A program made the translations under genes and the position numbers. 6,269 nucleotides of DNA from Alphaproteobacteria bacterium (lineage in GTDB: Bacteria > Pseudomonadota > Alphaproteobacteria > Puniceispirillales > Puniceispirillaceae): positions 1-6,269 of the forward strand of contig WTHW01000229.1 of NCBI GenBank assembly GCA_011526395.1, written 5' to 3'. The notes under the pieces were generated by a model. That model had not been told where the DNA came from, made no database searches, and was given only the letters and a program-made list of their open reading frames with translations. Positions within the stretch are counted from its first letter, which is position 1. The number at the start of each line of letters is the position of its first letter. Shown one piece after another: positions 1-6,269 of this stretch.

Positions 1-1
1 G

Positions 2-1066
2 CAATCACTTGGTGCGCAAGTCTCTATTCCAACAACCATCAATGCGATCTCTGTTGATAGAGAGAATTGGCCCCTGCAAAACATCCCAGCTGACTTTGGG
101 AATAAGGCAAGCAGGCTGGCAGATGCCTATGTCAAAATGGGGGCAAAAGCTGTTTTCACCTGTGCGCCCTATCTGCTAGATGATGCACCTCAATTTGGTG
201 AGGTGATAGGCTGGTCTGAATCAAATGCCGTCATTTATGCCAATTCGGTGCTTGGTGCGCGCACGCTAAAACATGCTGATTATCTTGATTTATTTATCGC
301 CATGACAGGGCGCGCGCCTGCAACAGGCGTCTATCATGATGAGGGCAGGCGCCCGCAAGTCATTTTATCTATCACCCCGCCCACAACAAATATCAATGAT
401 TCATTCTGGCCATTGCTAGGCTGGCTAGCAGGCACGCATGCGCCGCATCAAATCCCGCTTATCACAGGGCTTAAAGATATCACAGCGAGCCAAGATGATC
501 TCAAAGGTTTATGCGCTGGATTTGGCACAACTTCAGCCGCGCCCATGCTGCATATGGAGGGCCACACAGCTGAAGCTGATTTACCGCCTCATGATGGGGC
601 CATTGTGAAAAAGATTGATATCTCTGATATGCAAAAAGCATGGCAGACACTCAATCAGACCCCAATGAGCGATATCAATCTTATCGCAATTGGCAGCCCG
701 CATGCCTCCTTATCAGAGGTGCAGAAAATTCATGATTATATGGATGGGCGCATCGTGAAGGCATCAATGACAATGATAATAACAGTCGGCCGCCAGACGC
801 TATCATCCCTTAAATCAAACGGCCTTTATGCAAAGCTGATCTCTCAAAATTGTCAGATTATCTCAGATATCTGTTGGTGTTCCATCACAACCCCCTTATT
901 CCCCATCACAACAAAGGGCGTGATGACCAATTCAGCCAAATATGCTCATTACGCACATGGGCTGTCATCTTGTTATGCACGACTTGCTGATTTGCATGCC
1001 TGTGTTGAAATGGCAGTATCGGGGACAATCGAAAATGATATGCCGCACTGGCTATCTGATGGTTAG
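2..1066 (+). CDS. Aconitase X catalytic region (probable cis-3-hydroxy-L-proline dehydratase), 5'-truncated
   Basis: The frame is open from the left edge, so the gene starts outside the window; 354 residues are visible and the first in-frame ATG (137) is internal. The stretch before that ATG already matches the family (IPTTINAISVDRENW, then the ADFGNKASRLADAYVKMGA region). Further family blocks follow: FTCAPYL (Cys about residue 54), GEVIGWSESNAVIYANSVLG (66-85), GSPHAS (231-236), DICWC (Cys 291 and 293) and MTNSAKYAHY (308-317). Aconitase X is an Fe-S hydro-lyase of the cytoplasm; characterised bacterial members dehydrate cis-3-hydroxy-L-proline, and archaeal ones dehydrate phosphomevalonate. 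The small 'swivel' domain is not seen and nothing follows the stop on this strand, so it must lie upstream, fused or as a separate gene. The family call is secure; the substrate is inferred. The TAG stop overlaps the converging asparaginase gene. Confidence 0.9.
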   Translation, partial: QSLGAQVSIPTTINAISVDRENWPLQNIPADFGNKASRLADAYVKMGAKAVFTCAPYLLDDAPQFGEVIGWSESNAVIYANSVLGARTLKHADYLDLFIAMTGRAPATGVYHDEGRRPQVILSITPPTTNINDSFWPLLGWLAGTHAPHQIPLITGLKDITASQDDLKGLCAGFGTTSAAPMLHMEGHTAEADLPPHDGAIVKKIDISDMQKAWQTLNQTPMSDINLIAIGSPHASLSEVQKIHDYMDGRIVKASMTMIITVGRQTLSSLKSNGLYAKLISQNCQIISDICWCSITTPLFPITTKGVMTNSAKYAHYAHGLSSCYARLADLHACVEMAVSGTIENDMPHWLSDG

Positions 1067-2094
1067 ATATCTAGATTCCCGATAGTGATATCACCTACTT
1101 TGGTGCCAGCCCAATTTGTGATATCTGGCATGAAATAGGGCATAACACCTAGCGGCACATCATATCCAAGCGCTCTTATCACAGCGCCAAGGGCAACCTC
1201 AGCCCCTCTTTTATTGCCATCTCGTGTTTTCAGCATCAGCCCAAGACCCAATGAATGAAAGGCAGCTGAATAGACACCTTCTGCCCCCACCTTCACAGTC
1301 ATCGCCTCGCCATAACTCTCATTGATAGCTGAACAAGCTCTATTTTGCCCTGCAATATAATAGGGATGCTGTGCAATGGCTTGACGCAATCGCAAACAGG
1401 CCGCTTCTCTTGCAGGTGGTAATATGCCGCCATTGGCAAATAAGGCAAAAGCGCGCGCCCAATTCCCCAATGGCCCGCTATAAACGGGCGCGCCGCACCC
1501 ATCAATCGCCGTGGTATGCGCCATTAAATCACAACCAGTCATGGCCTCTAACACACCTAAAATACGTTGCTGGCACGCATGCGAGATATCAGCATAATTT
1601 TTAACAGACCCTGTCATCAGCTGTGATAAGATCAGCATCCCAGCATGTTTACCGCTACAATTATTATGTGTTTTATTGGGTCGGTCCATCATGCGCACTT
1701 GTTCTATCAGACTGCCTTGATCCAATGACCAATGGGCACCACAAATAAGCGCATCTGGCGAGATATCAAATTTCTGCAAAACCCCTAATACAGCCTCACT
1801 GTGAATTTGCTCGCCATTATGACTTGCACAAAATAAGGCAAGCTCCTCAGCGGTAATATCATCTATGCCTGCATCTTCAATCATCTCTACAAGCGCGATC
1901 GCTTGTAATGGTTTCATGGCAGAGCGCGGAAATATAATGCTCTCATAGGCGCCCATGCCCAAAATCACCTGACCATCGCCATCACATAATGCCACATCAA
2001 TTTCATGCACACTTTCCATCGCGCCATTTCGGTTAACGCATATTTTCATCGTATCTTCGCTGACAAATGGCAAAGTGATAAGAGGCGATTTCAT
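1063..2094 (-). CDS. Rhizobial-type L-asparaginase (AnsA/ReAV family, Asparaginase_II)
   Basis: Probable cytoplasmic amidohydrolase that converts L-asparagine to aspartate and ammonia. It belongs to the zinc-containing family typified by Rhizobium etli ReAV, unrelated in fold to E. coli AnsA/AnsB. Counting from the ATG at 2094 (343 aa), the visible blocks are FPRSAMKP (Ser58, Lys61), CASHNGE (Ser91), HNNCSGKHAGML (Cys146, Lys149), GCGAPVYSGPL (Cys200) and KVGAEGV (Lys268). As I recall the ReAV residues (S48, K51, S80, C135, K138, C189, K263), these match at near-constant offset, so catalytic and zinc sites look intact. Length is normal. ATG 2094 was preferred over an in-frame TTG at 2100 because the AGGGA at 2105-2109 lies 10 nt from the ATG and only 4 nt from the TTG; a third start at 2049 lacks a Shine-Dalgarno. 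It lies 69 bp after the MttB-family gene and is probably co-transcribed. Its physiological substrate may be another amide. Confidence 0.9.
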   Translation of the reverse strand: MKSPLITLPFVSEDTMKICVNRNGAMESVHEIDVALCDGDGQVILGMGAYESIIFPRSAMKPLQAIALVEMIEDAGIDDITAEELALFCASHNGEQIHSEAVLGVLQKFDISPDALICGAHWSLDQGSLIEQVRMMDRPNKTHNNCSGKHAGMLILSQLMTGSVKNYADISHACQQRILGVLEAMTGCDLMAHTTAIDGCGAPVYSGPLGNWARAFALFANGGILPPAREAACLRLRQAIAQHPYYIAGQNRACSAINESYGEAMTVKVGAEGVYSAAFHSLGLGLMLKTRDGNKRGAEVALGAVIRALGYDVPLGVMPYFMPDITNWAGTKVGDITIGNLDI

Positions 2095-2104
2095 GTTCAA
2101 AATA

Positions 2105-2109
2105 TCCCT
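2105..2109 (-). promoter_or_regulatory. Ribosome binding site of the asparaginase gene
   Basis: AGGGA on the minus strand, 10 nt before the ATG at 2094 and 4 nt before the alternative TTG at 2100. It supports translation starting in this gap and favours the ATG. Confidence 0.55.
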
Positions 2110-2163
2110 GAAATATGATTCAATGATCTTAAAGTAGCTTTTTCATGATAGGCGTAAAAATTG

Positions 2164-3687
2164 CTACCCATCAAGTGGCATAGCCCCGCCAAGATTATGG
2201 AACTCATCCAATAGGGCCGTCATTCTATCTTGCCTGATACCAGCCTCTTGCGGCGGCTGATACGCTTCTAGCAAGGCTTGCCATTTGGCTGTTGCCCTCA
2301 TATCTGCTGATTGTGCGCCATTGGCTTGCCAAGTGCCAAAATTGGATAAGTCAGCATTGAAAGGCGGATAAAAAGCATCCTTAAACCGTGTCATTGTATG
2401 GGGATTATCAAAAAAATGTCCGGCAGGCGCAGTATCTGAAATCGCCTGATAGGCATCTTCAATCTCATCTGGCTCAGTGCCTGATGTCATTTCCGCGATG
2501 ATTTGCAAGGCTTCGATATCTGTAATGAATTTCTCAAATCCGAATGTCAGCCCGCCTTCTAGCCAGCCTGCCGCATGAAGCACAAGATTAGCATTACCAA
2601 GCACAGCCCCCCAAAGCGCATTGGTATTTTCCAAATTCCCTTGCGCATCACCAAGGTTGGACGCAGAGCCAGCCGCAGAGCGCCACGGCAATCCGATATG
2701 TCGTGCTAATTGTCCTGATAATATCTGCATCTTTATATGTTCAGGCGTCCCAAAAGCAGGTGAGCCAGAGCGCATATCCACATTGGAACCAAACCCACCA
2801 TAGCTAACAGGTGCGCCAGATTTGGCAAGCTGTGCTAGCGTAATGCCAGCAAGGCACTCCATATGTTGTAATATCATCGCTCCTTCAATCGTGACAGGCG
2901 CCATCGCCCCTGCAAGGCAAAATGGGGTAATAACAGATAATTGCCCATGATGCGCAAAATCAATCAGCGCTTGTGCCATTGGCTTATCAAATAGGCGCGG
3001 TGAATTTGAATTCACGATTGTGATGGCATGTGGATTGGCCTGAAAGCTTTCATCATCAACATCAAGAGCTGTCTTTATCAGCTCAAAGCTTTGCATTAAT
3101 TGGCCTCTGCCTCTGGCATATAATGATATGATCTTATCACATTGGCTCAGCTGGGTTTGTGCCATAAACAGATGGCGCAGATGGATGGGGATATCTTGTG
3201 GCTCTGGCGCCACTGATTGCACATGCAAGACTTCCAACATCTGTGTTAATTTGACAGCCTCGCTATATGACTGTGCATCACCGGGGCGCCTGCCACGAAT
3301 GGCATCACTAACGTTTGGGCAACCACCGGCAGGTGTGAATAACAAACTTGTCTGATGATAGGCTTTATCATAAAGCGGATTTGGCGCTTTTAAGGTGATT
3401 TCCTTATGGCAATTTGCTAGCGCCTCTTTTACAATATCACGCCCGATATAAACCATCTCATCAGATATCTTTGCGCCTGCTTTTGCAAAAATCTCTCTTG
3501 CTTCTGGCAGGGCAAAGGCAATGCCTAATTCTTCAAGCCCGCGCAAGGCCGCATCATGAAGGGCCGCGATTTTATCATCTGAGAACAAGGCCTGCGGTTG
3601 CATGCCATGTGTCAAATGGCGATAGCGCGCTTGGCGCGCCGATAAAATTGTTGCTGCTTTTGGGGATTTTTGTTTTCGTGCGCGCAT
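2164..3687 (-). CDS. MttB-family (non-pyrrolysine) corrinoid-dependent methyltransferase
   Basis: Member of the trimethylamine methyltransferase family (COG5598/MttB), cytoplasmic TIM-barrel enzymes that move a methyl group from a methylated amine to a corrinoid protein. Counting from the ATG (507 aa, normal length), visible blocks are TPAGGCPNVSDAIRGRRPG (118-136), TPFCLAGAMAPVT (254-266), GGFGSNVDMRSGSPAFGTPE (297-316), SNLGDAQ (343-349), HAAGWLEGGL (371-380) and GHFF (423-426). There is no in-frame amber codon inside the gene, so it is not a pyrrolysine enzyme. Known non-Pyl relatives (MtgB, MtpB, MtcB) act on glycine betaine, proline betaine and carnitine; the substrate here cannot be told from sequence. 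ATG 3687 has a GGAG 12 nt upstream; extending to a TTG at 3711 adds eight residues with no Shine-Dalgarno and no family similarity. No corrinoid protein or reductive activator is in the window. Probable first gene of a two-gene operon with the asparaginase. Confidence 0.9.
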   Translation of the reverse strand: MRARKQKSPKAATILSARQARYRHLTHGMQPQALFSDDKIAALHDAALRGLEELGIAFALPEAREIFAKAGAKISDEMVYIGRDIVKEALANCHKEITLKAPNPLYDKAYHQTSLLFTPAGGCPNVSDAIRGRRPGDAQSYSEAVKLTQMLEVLHVQSVAPEPQDIPIHLRHLFMAQTQLSQCDKIISLYARGRGQLMQSFELIKTALDVDDESFQANPHAITIVNSNSPRLFDKPMAQALIDFAHHGQLSVITPFCLAGAMAPVTIEGAMILQHMECLAGITLAQLAKSGAPVSYGGFGSNVDMRSGSPAFGTPEHIKMQILSGQLARHIGLPWRSAAGSASNLGDAQGNLENTNALWGAVLGNANLVLHAAGWLEGGLTFGFEKFITDIEALQIIAEMTSGTEPDEIEDAYQAISDTAPAGHFFDNPHTMTRFKDAFYPPFNADLSNFGTWQANGAQSADMRATAKWQALLEAYQPPQEAGIRQDRMTALLDEFHNLGGAMPLDG

Positions 3688-3699
3688 AATCGAATAACA

Positions 3700-3703
3700 C
3701 TCC
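3700..3703 (-). promoter_or_regulatory. Ribosome binding site of the MttB-family gene
   Basis: GGAG on the minus strand, 12 nt before the ATG at 3687. The spacing is long, but this is the only Shine-Dalgarno-like motif near the candidate starts. It lies inside the reading frame extended to TTG 3711, which argues against that start. Confidence 0.45.
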
Positions 3704-3720
3704 AAAATCAAACATTGGCA

Positions 3721-3740
3721 CTAGCCTATGACAGCTAGCC
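3721..3740. repeat. CTAGCC direct repeat in the divergent intergenic region
   Basis: CTAGCC occurs at 3721-3726 and again at 3735-3740, 14 bp apart start to start. The second copy overlaps the self-complementary GCTAGC (3734-3739). It sits just upstream of the MttB-family start and could be a regulator half-site pair, but six bases twice is weak evidence. Confidence 0.3.
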
Positions 3741-3744
3741 TTAC

Positions 3745-3770
3745 TTATTTAAGCAGGTCTGCATAAATAA
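3745..3770. promoter_or_regulatory. 26-bp near-perfect palindrome, candidate operator
   Basis: The left arm TTATTTAAGCA (3745-3755) and right arm TGCATAAATAA (3760-3770) pair at 10 of 11 positions around a GGTC spacer; the only mismatch is A3752 against A3763. It lies between the divergent MttB-family and glycosyltransferase genes, 58 bp from the first and 76 bp from the second. That position suits an operator for a dimeric regulator. No T-run follows directly on either strand as expected of an intrinsic terminator, and neither flanking gene ends here. The regulator is unknown and none is encoded in the window. Confidence 0.5.
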
Positions 3771-3790
3771 CTATCCTATTTTGAGCCTCT

Positions 3791-3817
3791 TTGTCATATA
3801 GTAAGCATTCTGATAAA
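3791..3817 (+). promoter_or_regulatory. Possible sigma-70-type promoter for the glycosyltransferase operon
   Basis: TTGTCA (3791-3796) resembles a -35 box and GATAAA (3812-3817) a weak -10 box, but the spacing is a short 15 bp. An alternative -10, TATAGT (3797-3802), is a better hexamer but has no clear -35 partner. The strand switch requires a plus-strand promoter somewhere in this gap; its exact place is uncertain. Confidence 0.25.
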
Positions 3818-3846
3818 TGTTTTTTCACTCTTTGGGTGATTGCTGA

Positions 3847-4647
3847 ATGACGGATGCTGTGAAGCCTTTATTTTCAATTTTATGCGCTAGCTATAATCGC
3901 GCAGATAAATTGCCGCGTGCCATCGACAGCATTTTGGCACAATCATTTATCAATTGGGAATTGCTTATCATTGATGATGGCTCTCAAGATGATACTGAAC
4001 AGGTTGTGCATCCCTATCTGTCAGATAACCGTATCTCTTATCAAAAATTACAGCAAAATGCAGGCGTCGGTGCGGCGCGAAATCACGGGTTGCGGTCTGC
4101 AAAGGGGACATGGATTGTTCTTCTTGATTCAGATAACGCTTTTTTACCAGATGCTTTGCAAATCATGGCAGATGCCATCACAAGCCATCCCAATATCGTC
4201 ATGCATAAATTTGCTGTCAAAAGCTTTGATGGCAAGATGATGGGAGAGATGCCGCCCCAAGCCCTTACCATTCATGCCAAAGATTACTTAACAGGCTCTA
4301 TAAAAGGCGAGCATCACACACTCACCAAAAAAGATGTCCTGCAAAATTATCCATTCTTTGAAAAATTCAGCGGCGGCGAGGCGATCCTTTGGAGCCAAAT
4401 TGCGCTCTCTCATACCCACTTAACCTACCATCCTTCTATTACCCAGCTTTATGAGACGGATGGCGAAGATAGATTATCTGTAAAGTCCAAAAACTACACC
4501 AGATTGGCAAAGGTATTTGGTGCCGATATATCTTTATTATGGAAAAGTTACCTGCGATATGCGCCTCTACAACTCATCATGCGCCTTATCAAATTTATTT
4601 GCTACACGCTGGCATCTCATCTGCCTATGCGTTGGTTTGGCCGGTAA
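3847..4647 (+). CDS. GT2-family glycosyltransferase
   Basis: Inverting GT-A-fold glycosyltransferase that transfers a sugar from a nucleotide donor to a growing glycan on the cytoplasmic face of the membrane. The N-terminal half is classic GT2: FSILCASYNRADKLPRAIDS (9-28), IIDDGSQDDT (41-50) with nucleotide-binding aspartates, QNAGVGAARNHG (70-81) and LLDSDN (92-97), where DSD (94-96) is the metal-binding DxD motif. The C-terminal half is less conserved; GGEAILW (166-172) lies where the catalytic-base region is usually found. The last about 25 residues (LQLIMRLIKFICYTLASHLP near 241-260) are hydrophobic and basic, suggesting membrane association. At 266 aa it is of normal size for a single-domain GT2. 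The ATG is preceded by only a weak GGGTGA. It is first in an operon with two asparagine-synthetase-family genes, which points to surface polysaccharide or O-antigen assembly. Donor and acceptor sugars cannot be predicted. Confidence 0.9.
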   Translation: MTDAVKPLFSILCASYNRADKLPRAIDSILAQSFINWELLIIDDGSQDDTEQVVHPYLSDNRISYQKLQQNAGVGAARNHGLRSAKGTWIVLLDSDNAFLPDALQIMADAITSHPNIVMHKFAVKSFDGKMMGEMPPQALTIHAKDYLTGSIKGEHHTLTKKDVLQNYPFFEKFSGGEAILWSQIALSHTHLTYHPSITQLYETDGEDRLSVKSKNYTRLAKVFGADISLLWKSYLRYAPLQLIMRLIKFICYTLASHLPMRWFGR

Positions 4648-4653
4648 AAGATT

Positions 4654-6048
4654 ATGAAATATCAATCTCCATATAGCGGCGCTCATACAATCTACCTTCA
4701 TCATAAAGGCAATGATGTAAAAGAATATGATGAGGCAAGCATCGCCAATCTGCCACCATTAGAGGTCGACAGACAGGCACTTGCCCAACTAGCTGAAGTG
4801 GGTGTCATACCATCGCCAGCCTCACCTTATAAAAACCTCACATTTTTAAATGCTGGTGATCACGCCACCTTTGACAAACAGACAGATAGTTTGGATTGCG
4901 GTACGCATTTTGCCTATGGGCGCGGTGATAGCGCACGCCAAGCGCTAGACGCAAATCAGTTTCATGAAAAACTGCTCTCAGCAACACAGAGATCTGTGTC
5001 TGCCTCATCAGATAAGATCTTATTTTTATCAGCAGGCAAAGATTCAACAGCCATCGCCATCGCAATGCATGAATTGGGGCTTTCACAAAATTGCTGTGCC
5101 ATAACCTATCGTGCTAAAGGGCAAGATGAATCTGAAATTGCACGCAAGATAACAAGTGATATTCAGATGCCTCATCGCATCATTGATATGACCTCTTACA
5201 AGGTATCAGCTGATAAGATGGAGGCATTTTTTGCTGCCCAAATCGCGCCATCACTTGATTTATGTGCCACCATCTATCTTCATTGTGGCCTAGAGGCATT
5301 TTCTGGCGCTGAACTTATTGATGGTATGGGAAATGATTTATTTATCGGCCACATACCAGCCCAATCTGAATTAAAGGCAGCTCATTATCAGCGCATGGTG
5401 CCTTATAGTGTCAAAAAACAAATTGGCAAATTGCGGCATCTTCACCAGTATTTTATGTTGGGCGCAAAAACACGCTCTGAAATGGTGGGGCTTTGGTCGT
5501 ACTTATCCAGCTCTCCTTTGGCAGATGCCTTAATGCCTTATGATAAAAGACGACAAGCGTGGTATGAGCTAGACAAGCAAAACACCGCCTCTGATTATCT
5601 TGATATCAGAGCCTCATTGCGCGGACGCTATATTGATCAAGAAAAATTCATCAGAAAGATCAAAAACGCCTGTCATGCCTATGATCTCACATTATCACTG
5701 CCATGGACAGATCCAGAGCTAGCCTCCTTCTGCCATAATTTGGATGACGCGCATTTATTCGACAAAAACGCGCTCAAGAATAAGTTGTTTTTACGGGACT
5801 ATCTAACCTCAAAAACAGCCATAGATTATACTAAGGAGCCAAAATATGCGTTCGCTTATGATTTTAAGGCGTTCGTTAAAGATAATATATCATTTGTCAC
5901 AGACGTCATTTTAACCAATGATCTGATTGATAAGACACTGACCAAACGATGCTTTGATACAGCGATGAGACAGGAAAATTATGGCCTTATATATCAGCTA
6001 TTCCTCCTGCTAGGCTGGCATCAGTTTAGTGTATTTGTGAAACGCTAA
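4654..6048 (+). CDS. Asparagine synthetase-like PP-loop protein without a glutaminase domain
   Basis: A 464-aa protein of the asparagine synthase C-terminal (ATP pyrophosphatase) family. FLSAGKDSTAIA (124-135) is the PP-loop, matching SGGxDS. GQDESEIARKI (156-166) matches the family's following DE..A block, and DGMGNDLFIGH (223-233) stands where AsnB has its GxGSDExFGGY loop. Proteins of this family activate a carboxylate by adenylation so that ammonia can form an amide. The N-terminus (MKYQ...) has no Cys2 nucleophile and only about 110 residues precede the PP-loop, resembling the inter-domain linker (NLTFLNAGDH, 61-70, recalls the L-PGH segment), so the glutaminase domain is absent. It would need free ammonia or ammonia from a partner. 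It starts 6 bp after the glycosyltransferase stop, so translation is probably coupled, and 27 bp before an AsnB-type gene with an intact glutaminase start. In this context it may amidate a uronic-acid sugar; this is inferred. A degenerate PP-loop enzyme with another acyl substrate is possible. Confidence 0.8.
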   Translation: MKYQSPYSGAHTIYLHHKGNDVKEYDEASIANLPPLEVDRQALAQLAEVGVIPSPASPYKNLTFLNAGDHATFDKQTDSLDCGTHFAYGRGDSARQALDANQFHEKLLSATQRSVSASSDKILFLSAGKDSTAIAIAMHELGLSQNCCAITYRAKGQDESEIARKITSDIQMPHRIIDMTSYKVSADKMEAFFAAQIAPSLDLCATIYLHCGLEAFSGAELIDGMGNDLFIGHIPAQSELKAAHYQRMVPYSVKKQIGKLRHLHQYFMLGAKTRSEMVGLWSYLSSSPLADALMPYDKRRQAWYELDKQNTASDYLDIRASLRGRYIDQEKFIRKIKNACHAYDLTLSLPWTDPELASFCHNLDDAHLFDKNALKNKLFLRDYLTSKTAIDYTKEPKYAFAYDFKAFVKDNISFVTDVILTNDLIDKTLTKRCFDTAMRQENYGLIYQLFLLLGWHQFSVFVKR

Positions 6049-6075
6049 GATAGCAGTCAGGACTAGGCATTTAGC

Positions 6076-6269
6076 ATGTGCGGCTTAACAGGATATTATG
6101 ATACATCAGCGCAGCATTTCCATGATGCTATCCTCAGCATGAATGCCGCCATATCGCATCGTGGGCCTGATGATACAGGGGTTTGGCGCAGTGAGGCAGA
6201 TGGCATTGTCTTTGGCCATCAAAGGCTATCTATCATCGATATAAGCAAGGCAGGTCATCAGCCAATGTC
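6076..6269 (+). CDS. asnB: Asparagine synthetase (glutamine-hydrolysing), N-terminal part, cut by the window edge
   Basis: The frame is open to the right edge; 64 codons are visible. It starts MCGLTGYYD, where Cys2 becomes the N-terminal nucleophile of class II glutamine amidotransferases after Met removal. HRGPDD (28-33), GHQRLSIID (47-55) and AGHQPM (59-64) are standard glutaminase blocks of AsnB. A complete protein would be expected to add a C-terminal synthetase domain and use glutamine to amidate aspartate or, in glycan clusters, a sugar carboxylate. The ATG is fixed by Cys2; a weak AGG lies 8 nt upstream. Only 27 bp separate it from the preceding asparagine synthetase-like gene, so it is probably in the same operon. 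The symbol names the family; housekeeping versus glycan-modifying role cannot be decided from this fragment. Confidence 0.9.
   Translation, partial: MCGLTGYYDTSAQHFHDAILSMNAAISHRGPDDTGVWRSEADGIVFGHQRLSIIDISKAGHQPM

Noticed and set aside
470..1130. Frequent GATATC hexamers
   Set aside because: Most fall on Asp-Ile or nearby codons and irregular spacing suggests codon preference, not a repeat or binding-site array.
1299..1604. Open frames inside the asparaginase gene on both strands
   Set aside because: They overlap a gene with intact catalytic motifs and show no family-like sequence, so they are shadow frames.
2129..2146. Five-codon ATG-to-TAA frame in the gap between the MttB-family and asparaginase genes
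   Set aside because: Too short, no clear ribosome binding site, and no sign of a leader-peptide attenuator structure.
2095..2163. Possible terminator between the MttB-family and asparaginase genes
   Set aside because: Only very short stems (for example AAAG-CTA-CTTT) without a following T-run are seen, so co-transcription is more likely.
2164..2166. TAG codon of the MttB-family gene as a possible pyrrolysine codon
   Set aside because: It comes at the normal C-terminal end of the family, and the expected internal amber position is read through by sense codons.
2621..3689. Three plus-strand open frames opposite the MttB-family gene
   Set aside because: Low-complexity, Cys- and Arg-rich translations antisense to a well-conserved gene; they are shadows.
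3917..5086. Open frames overlapping the glycosyltransferase and the asparagine synthetase-like gene
   Set aside because: They lie in other frames of genes with clear motifs and have no recognisable domains.

Overview
The window most likely comes from a Gram-negative alphaproteobacterium, probably marine and of the SAR116 or Rhodospirillales type. This is an inference from four things: moderate, slightly AT-leaning base composition; a non-pyrrolysine MttB-family methyltransferase; a rhizobial-type asparaginase; and a bacterial aconitase X. Base use looks even across the window, and I see no mobile element, tRNA, rRNA or CRISPR array.

Layout: (1) Positions 2-1066 (+) hold the 3' part of an aconitase X catalytic region, cut by the left edge. 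(2) Positions 1063-2094 (-) hold a rhizobial-type (AnsA/ReAV family) L-asparaginase whose stop codon overlaps the aconitase X stop, so the two genes converge with no room for a terminator. (3) Positions 2164-3687 (-) hold an MttB-family corrinoid-dependent methyltransferase. It lies 69 bp upstream of the asparaginase and is probably co-transcribed with it. (4) Positions 3688-3846 form a divergent intergenic region with a 26-bp near-perfect palindrome and a CTAGCC direct repeat. (5) Positions 3847-6269 (+) hold a tight operon: a GT2 glycosyltransferase, a PP-loop asparagine-synthetase-like protein without a glutaminase domain, and the start of a normal glutamine-hydrolysing AsnB-type protein cut by the right edge.

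The left half reads as catabolism of amino acids or methylated amines. Aconitase X is known in bacteria as a cis-3-hydroxy-L-proline dehydratase, non-Pyl MttB proteins demethylate quaternary amines such as glycine betaine and proline betaine, and the asparaginase releases ammonia from an amide. A shared pathway (for example for a hydroxylated or N-methylated proline) is a hypothesis only. The right half reads as surface-glycan assembly, in which asparagine-synthetase-like proteins commonly amidate uronic-acid sugars.

The points most worth following are the tandem of a glutaminase-less and a glutaminase-bearing AsnB-family protein next to a glycosyltransferase, the palindrome at the divergent junction, and the MttB/asparaginase/aconitase X grouping. 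I do not see clear proof of a wholly new system.
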